Below are positions 1 to 13,300 of a DNA stretch of 64,000 nt, in pieces. This DNA comes from Azolla caroliniana. Lineage: Eukaryota > Polypodiophyta. The position numbers were made by a program, and so were the translations under genes. Where the stretch lies: assembly GCA_043228905.1 (NCBI GenBank), contig JBHGNT010000005.1, positions 3,720,001-3,784,000 on the forward strand. Reading direction: 5' to 3'. The notes beneath the pieces are model-generated. The model ran no database searches. It was not told the DNA's origin and was given only the letters and a program-made list of their open reading frames with translations. The first letter of the stretch is position 1, and every line of letters begins with the position of its first letter.

Positions 1-418
1 TGCATATCTCATACAGAATATAACAAATTTCTGAAACATATATCCTCAGTCAAATATTCAATCTGCATGTCTATATAAGCACTTCAAATCTATATTCTGG
101 ATTCCAAGTTGCTCTAAATACATAGTTATATGTTGTAAATAATGATCTAGAGTTAGCTAGTCTTGTCAGACCCCTGACTTATAGCTACTATTATCAAGAA
201 TAAATTTAACTATACCTAAATCCAAATCTCCACACTCTCTGAATAAATGATAATGAACAATAGTTTAGACTGTAGATCCCAATAAGAGACAAAAGACATG
301 CCGAAACCTTGATCATTTGTAAACACGAAACCCATTTTGGCAAGCAGAATGTTCAAAAGCACTATGTATGGACTTTTTCACTACATTTCATATGGAAGTT
401 TTAGTTATTTATTTTCAG

Positions 419-910
419 GTAGTATTGCTTATCTGGAGCAAAGCATGCCTCTGCCAAAAGATGGAAAACAGGTAAACGAACAATATTCCTTGGATATTCC
501 GATTCCTGACTTATATATACTGTCAATCTTATCTATAAAAATAAAGTCTTTCAGGGATGGTGGGGATCAGGTTTTGGGTTTGGAATCTGGATTGGTTCTC
601 TTGTAGCCTCTGGGTTTACTGTTGTACCAGTGGCTCCAGCAGTTTGGAAGCGTGCTATGGAAGTTTCGGGTGACAAGGTTGAATACTTTATAGATGGTAG
701 TAGATCTCTATTCATTTATTTATTCATGTTTAGTTGTGCTTTTTGGATTGCTGAAAAGGAAACAGGATAACTCAAGGGAATCTGCTTCATTGTTATTCCC
801 ATCACTATCGTCACAACTTAAACGCAAGAAGGACCATGGTAAGGATTTAATTTTGGAGGTTCCTTTTTCCTTCAGGATGTGCTTCTCTATTTATGTATGG
901 AAAGTCATGA
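419..910 (+). CDS. 3' exons of an unrecognised gene (partial)
   Basis: A set of short segments reads on in frame: exons 419-471, 555-696, 734-838 and 876-910, ending in TGA. The second segment is the most protein-like. It is rich in Gly, Trp and Val (contains GSGFGFGIWIGSL and VVPVAPAVW) and could be a membrane or glycine-zipper segment. The third segment is basic and Ser-rich. I do not recognise the family. The first intron (83 bp) is normal, but the next two would be only 37 bp each, shorter than usual plant introns, so the end of the model may be wrong or the copy may be decayed. Upstream exons would lie in 1-418 or before the window. Confidence 0.35.
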
Positions 911-3550
911 TGTGGTTTTACAACGTTTTTTCTGCATGGAGGACGTGCGGAAGCACTCCTTATAGCGGCTTATGGGAAAGGGATTTCTCCGCCAGCTAAG
1001 GACATTAAAACGATCATACCTGAGAGCGAGCTGGTAACCCTCAATAGGTTGTTCTAGCATATTGATCTCCATACAATTTACTAAACAGAAATCTTGGCTT
1101 TATAATGTAATTTCATCTCATGACATCGTTGTGTTAAATTATCATTGTAATGCGCTTTTGATTTCTTAGAGCTATACATGTTTAGTTCTCATTTTGAATA
1201 GCTGTTTATTGTGAGAGAAAACATAAATCTGTGTTAACAGTTTTGAAGTTGTATTTCCCTCGTTATGCAGTTCCAATTTTGCAATCCTCTATTTGCAATC
1301 TGATCCTTGGCCTGTTTATAGTAATAGATGGCCCTATTTAACTCACAAATCAATGCCTTAAGCCAAGCATACATCTCATTTTATCGAATCTATTCTGAGT
1401 CAATCAGCAATGGTTTTATTCTTGATGAGGGGAAGCACTTATTGGAGGAATAGGATTTCCTGGGTGCACACTTCCTTCGCGAAACAAAGCACAAAGCATT
1501 TCTTGGGGCAGTACTTCTCCGGTCATACATGTACATTAATTTTACCATAACAAACCCATCAGATGGCTAACAGTGTTGAGTCTGCCTAATATTGTGCCCC
1601 TTAATTTTGTGTATTAAGTGTTCTTAAATAAAATCTATTAAGTAATGAAGTGATCTGCACTTGACAAAGTCCAACGTACATGTTAAAGCTGCAGTTTGTT
1701 CTGACTACCTGTTGTTGACAACCATTGATGGGCGACCTCTATTGTTATATGAATCGACGCTCTATCTGCAGGGATTTAATCTACCCTGTGTTTGATCTTT
1801 GGACCTTTGCTGATTGACGACATCATTGCCGACCAAGACATCAACGGGTTATGTTTTGTCGGTACCCATTGCTAGATAGATGGTTTGGTGGTGCCATGAG
1901 TGTTCAGTGGGTGTTTCTCAGGGATTGTGTTGGAAATAGTCTTGTAATTGTCACACACAAATGATATTGAGAAGGTCAACTACAAATTTGGTACTTTGTG
2001 GGAGAACCAACTTTCATTATCTTTAAAGATACATGATAGCCTTTAATGAATCACCATGAAGTATTTGTGAGATGTGAGATGGGAATTATCAATGTGCCGC
2101 TTTATTTTTGGATAGGCATTAAATGTCACTTTCAGTTATCGACTTTGGCATTGTAATCATTTTTTGGGTGACTTTGGATTGGAGCTTGCTGCACTAGGAC
2201 TCCCGAGTCTACTTGTATTCACTCCGGCGTGAGCATAGTCTACTGGACCATATTTTGCTACATGTTGATCAACAGGATTCCTCTTTGCAAATGGAGACCT
2301 ATGCATGCTCTCCACATACTTGGCTGCAAATGTTGTTATAGCAGATTTCCTATGTGGATAATTGAAGATAGGGTCGACTTCAACCTACATAATATAACAC
2401 ATTGGTTATTAGAGATGGCTTCGTGAGCACCATTACAAAAAAATCTCCTAACAAATTTATTCTCTAACATTTGATTCTTTTTAACCTTTTCTACTTAAAT
2501 TTACCTCTAGAGTATTTGGAAGAACCCGCAAATGTGCAAACTTAGATTATTGTGTTGAAGACATGATTAGATAGTGGAATGTGCCTCGGAATGGTTTAAA
2601 AGTCATCATTGTTGTGGTGCTCTTTGGACCACCAAGAAGTGGTGGCAAGGTGACAAGGAGGGGTTTACTCAATTTAGTAAAAGAGGTCATGAGCATCTAG
2701 ACATGAGAAACTATTGTCCTTAATCAAGTATCTGGACCATTTGTCTAGCACGTCCAATCCACCTTTGGAACCATTTATGAATGCTTGATGATAGAACATC
2801 CTTTGCAAGAGTATTGTTTGCATGCATAAGAGTATCCCATAGATATATGTATAAAACAATTTTGGCCCCATAAAGAATAAAGATCCTCAAAATGTTTTAT
2901 ATTTAAAACATATATAGACTCTCATTAAACCCAAAATCATATCTCCAAAGCTTAAATTTTGAACCAAACTACAAGTAATTAGTGCATTCAAGCTCTCTTG
3001 CAACACTATTTTGTGAACCCCGCTATCTTCAAACTTGATAGATGTTGCATTCAAGCTTTGTTTAGGGTGGTATTGGAATTTACATGCATAAAATTCCAAC
3101 TCTATTGTGTGACTGTGGTTCATGATTTGCCATGAAAGTCCTATGTTCCATATCCACGTTATACACATATACATATCTCTTATCAAGTCAATTGCAATGA
3201 AGCATTATTTTAATATTTTATCACATATGGGTCATAACAAAGGTCTAGGGAAATGACCATCTAAGTACAATCACATATTTATATGTTTTCTATCATTTAT
3301 GAAAATATCAATGGTCAAAGTCCACATTATTGATGTTACGCCAATAAATTAAGTTATGTTTTATTATTACAATTATTATAAAAAAAACCTTCCATGCAAA
3401 CAATTGATTGATGTATGATCCATGTAACACAACAAACAAACAAACACACTAATAAAGAACCATGTTGTTTGGATTTATACCACGCACTGTAAGAACAATG
3501 TACGACTTAAACAAATGCCCTAGATAATCTACCAAACAAAGGAAACATAC
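911..3550. other. intergenic, no gene recognised
   Basis: AT-rich DNA with only short open frames that resemble no family I know. A stretch near 3000-3190 on the - strand could hold the missing last exon of the CFAP144-like gene, because it contains a frame with MNHSHTIELEFYA, loosely like the end of that family. No acceptor gives the required phase, so I did not join it. Confidence 0.4.
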
Positions 3551-4182
3551 CAACGGACGACTACACCAACCATACTCTTGAGACGAGGTTTGTGGTACTT
3601 CATATTTTTGGGTGGGAACCAAATCCATTGCATTAGAGATGCACACATTGTTTAAAAGATTTTGCGCCTCTTCTACTTCCTCATGCATCACTATATGGTG
3701 TATATTACATATACGGTTAGATATTACTTCAGGTTCTTTAGCCTATTGACATCGAAAAATTATAAATATCAATGCAAAGAATGTCTTTAACTTACAAGTA
3801 ATTGACGGTTTGTATTTGGTAGGCTTCTCTGCTAAATACACCACTATAACAAACATAATATACCTTGGTTAATTGTAGGCTAAAATGAATGCCCAACTTG
3901 CTTTCCAATATTATAAACACTATGATGCATGCTTGTGACCACGATTTTGATCACATTTTAACATAACGACTAGGATAAGATAATCAACATACATGTGGCA
4001 GGGTTGATCGAGAAATGAGTGGAGAGCTTGAGTATGGATCCTTCTTTTCGACAATGCTCCTTCCATATGGCATTACGGGAGACGGGGTCAATTTTCGAAG
4101 AGATCATGTCACCACTCGTCTTTGATTTGGGTGCAGTCTTGGTGGCTCCATCGGTGCTCGAGTTTGCAATAGTCATACTCAT
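3551..4182 (-). CDS. CFAP144: CFAP144/FAM183-like cilia and flagella protein, 3' end unresolved
   Basis: Three - strand exons join in phase: 4182-3993 (ATG start), 3831-3796 and 3690-3551, about 122 codons. In order they give DPVSRNAIWKEH, then FSINP, then a short SEKPTKY segment, then EVEEAQ, then KYEVPQTSSQEYGW. These match, in order and spacing, the conserved blocks of the animal and algal FAM183 family (NAIWRE, NVNP, KPMSW, NLEEP, KYPE-QT-QE-GW), a ciliary component. The 36-nt middle exon falls exactly where the KP block is expected, which supports the model. The family normally continues for about 30 more residues with an R-LNH motif. I found no acceptor in the right phase for that part, so the gene may have a distant last exon or be truncated. 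Flowering plants lack motile cilia, so this gene suggests a plant with flagellate sperm. Confidence 0.72.
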
Positions 4183-4882
4183 TCAAACTAAATCACACAC
4201 ACGCACACCATTTAGAAGCCATATGAGATGAGAATAATGTCCAAGAGTTAAGACAATGGCAATGCAACATAATGACAATGATTGAGAGGGTGAGCGAGCA
4301 AGGATTGGCAAAAAGTTGGGGATTTGTGTAAAGTTTGGGGGGTATCGGGGTGAATTTACCAAAACCAAGAAGCATAATGTGTGCCTGCGTGCGTGTGTTG
4401 TTGTATTCATTTCATGGCAACGATGAAGATGATGCGTGGGTTTCCTAATGAAGTAAATTTATACAAATTGTAAATGGAATGGAATCGAACCCAGCCGCGC
4501 ATCTGGGGGAGATCCTTCTGCGCAGAACCAGATAGGTATATATAGATATATATATATCAATATCTATTTATTTATGAGCAGAATCGTTGGACGACTAATT
4601 TTGAACTGGGATTCCCAGCGGGAAGGAAAGATGGCTTCTCTCTCTCTCACACACACACAGAGTAGACTGTATCCTCTCATCTTTTCCTTCTGTATTCCTT
4701 ATTCCGTTTCAACAGCCCAAAATGAACGCGCGTCGTTTCATTTGCAGCCTCGTGTGGAAAATTGTCGACGATAGAGAGGGGTTAGTTAATTGGCCTAATA
4801 GGCCCATTCTGTAGTATACGTATATATACATATTCATATGGATATACATTTATATATATATATATGTATGTATGTATATAAT

Positions 4883-5130
4883 GATGTAGTGTGAAATCCT
4901 CTTGAGAATGTTTATACGAAACGAGGAAATCGTATGTTATACGAAATCCTTCTAACACAAATAGGCCAAATCTGTAAATTGTAATGTGTGTATGTATGCA
5001 TGCATGCATCCATACATACATACATACACACATATCACTCGCGCACACACACTCACACAAACACTATAGATATAAACATATATTGTATGTAGTGTGGAAT
5101 CCTCTTGAGAATGTTTATATGATACGAGGA
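4883..5130. repeat. direct repeat, two copies about 203 bp apart
   Basis: A segment of roughly 33-45 bp starting ATGTAGTGTG occurs at 4883 and again at 5086 with few mismatches, both followed by an ACGAGGAA stretch. Between them lies TATG/CATA and CA simple repeat. Confidence 0.6.
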
Positions 5131-5546
5131 ATGTGTATGTTATATATCTTTTCTTTTTTTCTTTTTTTTTTTCCTAAAAAGATACGCCTTGGTATTTATT
5201 AAATCATAAGAAATACAAAAGTTGTGTTGGATAAACAAATATACCAATTGATTCCCTTGTATCCTCATCATAGCCGATTTGTTGAGCATAGCCAACAATA
5301 AGGGGTGAACAAGCAATAAGGAGAGGTGCCCTCGTTTTGCATCTTTTTGAAGCTTTTAAATCTTCATAAACTCGGCCTTCTTGTGCATAACCTTATCAAT
5401 GGCTGTTTTTTTCGAATTACTGCTTGATAAAACTGACATAGAAACATTATCATTGTAACAACTTTGTATGTTATATATCTTTACGGAACCACATTCCCAA
5501 TGCACACACCTTTGCACACTATTGTTCTTCCATGTTAATCAAGAGA

Positions 5547-5564
5547 CCCCCCCCCCCCCCCCCC
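5547..5564. repeat. homopolymer C(18)
   Basis: Eighteen consecutive C residues flanked by unrelated sequence. See also the runs at 7251, 50179, 50562 and 52593. Confidence 0.95.
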
Positions 5565-5860
5565 TTTGCAACGAGGGGACCTATGCACCATGCATAATAT
5601 GATTGTGCCTTTCCATGACTTGGAAGGTATGAACTATTATTATCAAGCTACCATGATTGATCACAAACTCGCCAAGCTTTAATGGATTTGTGCTTTACGC
5701 AAGACAAGCCCCACCACTTGGGATGAGGTGGAAGAGATCCAAGCCCCACATACCATTCAAGATTTAGGCGAACCATGCCTTCATCTTTATCGTTGATTGT
5801 ATCATTGCATCACTTTGCTTAGTGGAGGGTGTAAAGGCACAAATGAAAAGGTTAGATGGA

Positions 5861-5917
5861 TGGTTTTTCTTTGTAGATTTCTATAAGGCCTTTTGTAGGG
5901 AGATGCTCCCTACATGA
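5861..5917 (+). mobile_element. possible reverse-transcriptase remnant (VDF-KAF motif)
   Basis: The frame starting at 5861 reads WFFFVDFYKAFCREML and then hits a stop. FVDFxKAF is typical of the finger/palm region of non-LTR (LINE) reverse transcriptases. The flanks contain stops, so this can only be a decayed piece. The match is short, and chance is possible. Confidence 0.4.
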
Positions 5918-7250
5918 GGTGACTTGTATATATTAAATAATCAAGTATTGAGATGACTTAGGAACCCATTTGGGGGCAAGAGGGCCTATTATAGGTAATC
6001 ATAAGCACCATTGGTATGAAACAAAAGATGCGAACTCTCCACCGCCCTCGTAAGACACTACATCGACAAAGGTAGTACAATTCATCACATATGGATGTGA
6101 TTAAGGAATTAACATAGTCAAACACTTGTCCACGCATTTTATTGCACAAATGTTCCAATCAAGATATTGAATGGGATGCACGTCTACAATCTAATGCATC
6201 TCAACAAGAGAGGTTGAGTCTAAGTTATGGATTCCTATGTCAATGCACGAGTCACGCTTAAAGGCACTTTTCTATGACCGAGATCACCAAAGATCGACTG
6301 TAGTTAAAGCTATGCAACATTATCTCCAATGACAATATTAGTTGAACAAATTCTATCCCTTGTGATGATAGACACATTATTTTGAAAGGGAATCTCATCA
6401 GTCAAGATTGAGTTATGTTATGCCAAAGAATTATACCTCAGACCTTCGAGGCAACCAGTTGTCATGGAGATCATCGCACGTACTTTATCATAACCAATTG
6501 CCACCATGTTCAATCTACTCGAGGAAACCCAAATGCGATATCTGTGTTCTTTATCATAACATTCCTCTACCACACAAACCAACATTGATACCATGTTCCC
6601 TCACAATCATTCACACAACACATAGTAGTGATGCACTGTTTGTCAAGTTGGGTTTGAATCTTCATATTCTAACACAATTTTGCTACACCATCCCTTTTCT
6701 TAAACTATATATCGACATGGGTGTATCAAACTAATTATTTCCACACAGTTGACATGTCCATCTCTATTGGTGTAATGTAGGAGCAATCACATACTCTCTC
6801 TGTCTCTGTTTGTTTGTTTGTTTGTCTCTCTCTCTCTCTCTCTCTTATTGCCGAGGGTTCAAATTTCCATTCTTTCACACATATTTGCTACACCATTGAC
6901 ACCTTAAATTCCGTCCTCGTCACGCTACATGCCCACAATTCCAGAAGCCTAAACGGAGTCATGATTCCCAAAGCACATATAACGCAAAGCAATTGACACG
7001 ATGAGTTGGGATAGGCGAACATATGTGATGACTATCGCCGTCTAGCCTTTTTATCTTTATTCACGGTATGTTAAAGTATTATCTTTTCGGACAAGCAATA
7101 AGAAGTACATAACTAGCTTCTTCTTCTTCTTCTCTCGAAACAACATATCATCGGAGAAACGAGTCATGATCAGTCCAACGGGCGGCCCAGGAGCCATCAT
7201 CCCCATTGTCCCTCCCTCGCTCTATATTATTTTTTCCAATATCTTCTTCT

Positions 7251-7268
7251 CCCCCCCCCCCCCCCCCC
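7251..7268. repeat. homopolymer C(18) upstream of ABC transporter
   Basis: Eighteen C residues about 130 bp before the ABC transporter start codon, probably in its promoter or 5' UTR. Confidence 0.95.
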
Positions 7269-7399
7269 ACCCCTGTCTCTCTCTTATCCAACAACATTCG
7301 ATCCATCCATGGATCCACACAGATAAATGTCGCAGATATTCAAATCATCGTGATCACCATCTCTGCTAAATGCGTGAATGCTGTCCCTCATAGCAGTCC

Positions 7400-10300
7400 A
7401 TGGGTACTCGCCTGATCTCATGGAATATTAACCATAAGCCTCGCTCTGTTAGCAACAACACCAGCAGCAGAAGCAGGAATACCACCAATACTAAAGTTTC
7501 TACTCATGTCTCGCTTTGTCTTTGCGTCTGTTCTTCACAGAAACGCAGAATTCTTGACCAGGACTTCGGCAATGCCTATTCAAAGAAGCAGAAGAAGCTA
7601 TTTGTTCTTGGTTTAAAAGGATCTGGTCATGGAAGTATGGCAAATTGTCGAAGCTTTAGTTTTTTCCGTTCTTTACCTGCCAAAAACGGCATTGCGACTC
7701 CTTCTATTGGAACTAATGGAAACCTTGATGGACATAGCTTGCCATATCGAAATAAAGCCACTAGATTTACACAGAGGAAAACATTGGTCTTTTGTTCTTT
7801 CCCTCTGGAAGATGGCAATAATGTCAGAGCTTCTGACCGAATTAATGGAACATTTGACAGACATAACCTGCCATATGGAGAGAAAGAGAAATTTAGAAAG
7901 AGAAGAACATTGTCTTTCTATGCTAAGCTCATAAAGTTCCTCAGAACCATTCGATCTTTTCTACCTGGAGGGACATGGTGGGAAATTCGTGGATTGAATC
8001 AAGGAGATGAAGAAAAGATATCGGTTATGTCGGCGATGCATCATCTTTGGATTTTGATCGCCCCTGATGGATTAATTGTTGGCATAGCATTCTTTGCACT
8101 TGTTATTGCTGCGGTAAATCTCCTCTTTCTCTTTTCTTGAATAAAAGTATTGTCTTTTGCTTTGCGTTAATACATACATTTGCATTTGAACACACACACA
8201 ATCACATATTTGCCTTATCACCAATCAAATGATTAAACTTAAACATTAACTTTGAACACACAATCCCAGAGGGGATCACATCTAATCCTACCTTTAATCA
8301 CCATAAACTCCAGAGCTCATGTCTTGGATTAGAAATGGCAGGATATTAATCAAATAAATAATTAGAATGTTTAAGCATTGACCAAAATTTAGAACATAGT
8401 TGATTTTGTAAACCCTTAAAATTACCCTGAATGCCAGTTCGACCCAGACTATCAAACCAATGCATCTAAGACTTACATTCCACTTTGCTGCAAGTCTGAT
8501 AGAAGGCACAAAGTGAAAAAGGAGCTAAACTAGGGGCTAGCTTACGATAAACTATTGAGAAGGAGCGCATGATACGTTACAAGGCACATGCCATCTTTCA
8601 TGGAGTAGATAAATGCCAAGGTGACAAATGAGGCATACCTATAAGTCACCATAGTATAGCACCGGGTTTTTACAAATGTCGACGCATTAGCACTCCAAGA
8701 TGAGCTCAAAAAATGTTAGAAGTAGCTTGTATGGATAGTTTAAGATCAGAAAATCCAGAAAGGGAATTGACAATGGTAACTGTGGATAATAAAGTTTTTC
8801 ATAGTACATTGTTTTCCTTTATTTATAATTATATTTTATATTTAGATATTTATAGATCTTTGTCATTGTTTTATTCAAGATAGCAAACTCCTAACTTCTT
8901 TAGAATGTCTTGCAGTTTTCTGAGATTGCCATACCTCACTATGTTGCAGCTACCATTTTCTCTGCACAAAGTGGTTTGAAACAAGAGTTCCTTAGAAATG
9001 CACAATTTCTTGCTGTTGTAACGTGTACCTTTGGTTTATTCAGGTGCAGTGAAAAGTGTAGTGGGTTATTAATATTGTTTTCAGTATATGTGTTATTGAA
9101 CCACCTGGTTCAAGAAATCTGACCAATTGGACTTGATGTGTCATTCACTATGGCAGTGGCATTCGTGGTGGAAGCTTTGGTATTGCAAATCAGATTTTAG
9201 TAAGTATTGGGTTGGATTTAAACAGTTAATTTTTTCTTTTAACTCGTGCTTACATCTACATCATACATATCTAGATGGTATCATTGATTGTGTGTCCCAG
9301 GTGCAACGAATGAGGGAGAGACTATTTTCTACCATGTTAAGCCAGGCAAGTTTGCTCCATTTTACTTCTATAGCAAAATGTTTTCTGGCTCTTACTTTGC
9401 ATTAGCTATTTTGCAGGACATTGCTTTCTTTGATGAAGAAGCTGTAGGCATTCTCACTAGCAGACTCGGATCAGATTGTCAACAAGTCTCACGAATCCTC
9501 GGTCATGACCTAAATATCATGTTGAGGAATGCTCTGCAGGTAATCTTTGTATTTTCTAAAGTACATGATATTTAATATTTGATGATTATCTAACTTACTT
9601 ATTATTCAGGGTTTAGGATCGTTTTTTTATTTGACAACAATTTCAAAGCCATTAGCATTATCCACCCTGATTATTTGTTCAATTATGTGGTGTATTATGA
9701 CTGGATATGGACGGTATGTCACTATATTATTTCTATCCTATTTACAAAGAAAAATTCCAACAAGCTCATATTTTATTCCAGATTTCAAAGACGCGTTGCA
9801 AGATCTGCCCAAGATTCAATCGCTGCAGCTAACAAGGTTGTATGGAAAGCAAGTTATTTATTGATTAATGGAGTTAATACATAGAGTATTTAAGTCTCTC
9901 TTAACAACAACATTACTCGTCTTGTATCTTATTAATGATCAGGTTGCTGAGGAAAATCTTTCATTAGCAAGGGTGATACGTACATTTGGAACTGAGAAGC
10001 AAGAGATTTCAAGGTGAAGGTTGGTCATTTTTTGCGTTTAAGGATGTGTTTTAAGCTAGCGACTGGGTTCAATTAGATTTTAGAATAATTGTATTATCTA
10101 TCTATTTGTGACTTGGTAATAGCCGCTTGTATGCAGGTATAGTAGGTGGATAATACATTTGGTTTTAAGGATGTATTTTAAACTAGTGAATGGGTTCAAT
10201 TAAATATTAGAATAATTGTATTATCTATCTGTTAGAAAATTTGTGTTTAAGGATGTGTTTTAAGCTAGTTTAATTGGATATCAGAATAATTGCACTATCT

Positions 10301-13300
10301 ATGTATTTGCCACTCAGTAATAGCTACTTATATGTGCAGGTATAGTAGGTGGACGAAACATTTGGTTGAAATCAATCTCCGTCAAAATGTGGCCTATGGG
10401 TTTTGGACTTGGAGTGCGAATACTCTATATAATGCCACCCAAGTAAGCATAATCTCTTAATTGCATAATACCTTGACGTATGAATTTATTATGAATATTG
10501 AATGTGATCTGCATAAATATTTTCCTTACAGGAGCTAGTATAAGTGTATAACTGTTCTTTTGTGAGGAATTTATAGGTGTTCTTCTTATGTCCAGGGGCT
10601 GGTTTTGTAGGTAGTGGCATTGCTGATTGGGGGCAGCTATGTATTTATGGGTAAAATCTCTGCAGAACAGCTTACTAAGTTTGTCTTGTACTCCGAATGG
10701 GTTGTTCATTCAACTTGGTGGGTTGGAGACCATTGGGCTTTACTGATGCAGTCAATTGGGGCTAGTGAGAAAGTCTTTGAGTTAATGGATCTGCCACTTA
10801 GCAGTCAACTAACCAATCAAGGTATACAAATTTGTTGTGTACATTGTACTTCATTGCTGAATAAGTTGTAGATAAGAGTTATTTGATTGAGAAAATTTGA
10901 GGTTTATATGATACATATGATTCACACATCCCAACGTTAAAAGAACCCCTCATTGTTACTGCCGAGGATTAAAATGCCATACGGTTCTTGCAAAAACCTA
11001 CTTTCATTGCATTTCATTTTTGTACAAATAGAATATTGTATCATTTCTGCATCTGAATAAATCAGTGAAGTTGAAGTGATCTGAGTTGGCAGAACTGGCA
11101 AAAACAGGTTGGTGTCAGAGGCAATAGCCAATCAAAGCCTTCTTTCAATTTGCAGCTCAGGCTTAGCAGTCTGTTTCCATGAGGTTTACAAAATATCTCG
11201 GCTTCTCTCTAGAAAAGATGAAGTTCCCCAGAGTGGGATGCCTCCGTTAACACCTTACCCTCCCTAGAGTGAGATTGAAGCAGGATGAGCACTTCTCATA
11301 CCTAGAGCTGACAGTCTTTCCAAGTTATGTGAAGGAGAAATTTAGAGAGAGGAACATCCCTTGTTCAAGTGTCCAGATTATATGCACTTCAGAGATAAGT
11401 ATACCATACTCTCGGTGGAGTACACAATCCTTCAATGGAGAAGGCTGACCCATTTCACTGTTGCCAAGGCTTGCTCCAGTTCCAAAACCATAGGTATCAA
11501 TCCTTATATTAGAATATGTGATGCAGAAATAATCGCACATCACTGAATTCTTCTATAGGCCCATACCTCATTGAGACCATGCCAAGGAGTTAGCATTGAG
11601 CAAGCAGAGCAATGCCAAGGACAACCAAGACTGCCAGTACCATGCTAAGATGCTCAAGGGCCATACCAGGACAAGATCATGGAGATCATTGCTTGTGATG
11701 TTCAATCTTCTCAATGAGAGCTGTTGGGGAACTTCGTTGTACCCTGTTCGTTCACCATCACTCTTTCCGTATGTAGTAGTTCTGCATTTCATGCTTGTAA
11801 AACCATCTCAAGAATCATTACCAATTGTAAAGCCACTTTATGCATTAAGATCATTAGCATGGATCTTTAGGAAACCTAAAGCTTTAATATTTGTTTCAGT
11901 ATGGATAACTTGAATTCACCCATATTTGTAGTCATGATTTGTCTCATAGGCCACTTTTGACCTCACATAAATTCTAAGATATCAATCTTTCTTTCTCACA
12001 TGACTACATTGTTCCCACTGAGTGATAGTCCATCCATCTTCCATTGTTTGCCAAAGGAAGCCTTCAGGTACATGCGTTGATGCTATAAAGCGCAGGTTGC
12101 AGGTAGAGGACAAACATGCAGGAAGATGCTTCTGAGACGAATTGGCTTTTTACCTGTAATGGTTGGCAGCTCTCAAATATTAAAGCCCAAACCAGCCTCT
12201 CATATGGGGAGGTGGATAGAGAGGCTTGCCACAATCTTCAAACATCAGTTTAGGCATGCCCACTGGCATTAGAGTTAAATTCAGGGCTTATGATAAGAAC
12301 TATGTTAGTTGTTGAGCTCAAAAAAAGAGCACAAAACAGTATCTTTACTGTTGATATTGTATCAGTAGTTTATGATTGCATAAACATAAACATGCATACA
12401 TAGATACCTCTTTTGATGAAAACTATTTTTCTTCCCAGGAATACAGCTGCCGACACTAGAAGGGAAGATACAATTCAAGAATGTGTCATTTCAATATCCA
12501 ACCAGACCCTCGGTAGGATTTGAGTGCTTGAAGTGGGTTTGTGTCTTGTGGGAAGATAGTATCGTTTTTCTAAAACTGGATATAATGATTGCCAATCCGA
12601 GGTGGACATCTACCACAAGGAAAAACTTTAATTAATGAAGTCAATTTTGCAGATACCAGTGCTGAGGAGGGTGAACTTATGTATCCAACCTGGTGAGGTT
12701 GTTGCTGTTGTACGTTTCCTCTCAGCTGATATCTGTTCTTTGTCCTTTGTGCAAGAGTTTTTAATTCCATATATTGGCTATATCATGATTGAACTTTTTG
12801 TTTCTTACAAAAGGTTGGGCTGAGTGGGAGTGGCAAGAGCACGTTAGCTGGATTGCTTCTTCGCCATTATGATCCTTCTATTGGGGAGGTGAAGAAAGTT
12901 CAGATTCTATGCCTCAATATTATTTTACTTCAAATATCCACTTTGATTTCTCAAATATTTATCACCTACAGATTCTGATAGATGGGGTTCCGCTCAATAA
13001 ATTGGATATAAAGTGGTTGAGGCGACAGCTTGGTGTTGTGAGTCAAGTAAGTATTCTTCTAATATACACGAGAAATTCAGATAGATTTCTAATGTAGTCA
13101 TCCACTATCAGAAACAAGTTGGCTTACCTTTTCCCTTAAGGTTTCTAGGTTTTCTTAGCTTTTCCCTAAACCTTTGCTTTGATGGTTGATGTTCAGAGGG
13201 ACATGAATCCATTGTATGGATGGATTGTGGTTGTGAAACAATTTATCTTAGGACACATAGTAGGCATTTGATTGGAACCTTGTACTAGGACCCGGCTGGA

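Larger units (their letters stand above)
4183..7399. other. intergenic with repeats and an RT remnant
   Basis: No intact gene recognised. It holds AT-rich and CA-rich microsatellite DNA (about 4820-5060), a direct repeat (4883-4915 and 5086-5118), an 18-base C run (5547-5564), a short reverse-transcriptase-like frame (5861-5917), a TC microsatellite (about 6822-6845) and a second 18-base C run (7251-7268) close to the ABC transporter start. Confidence 0.5.

Noticed and set aside
876-1056. Longer C-terminus for the first gene (frame with FTTFFLHGGRAEALL)
   Set aside because: It looks protein-like, but an in-frame TGA at 908-910 separates it from the preceding exon, and no splice site removes the stop.
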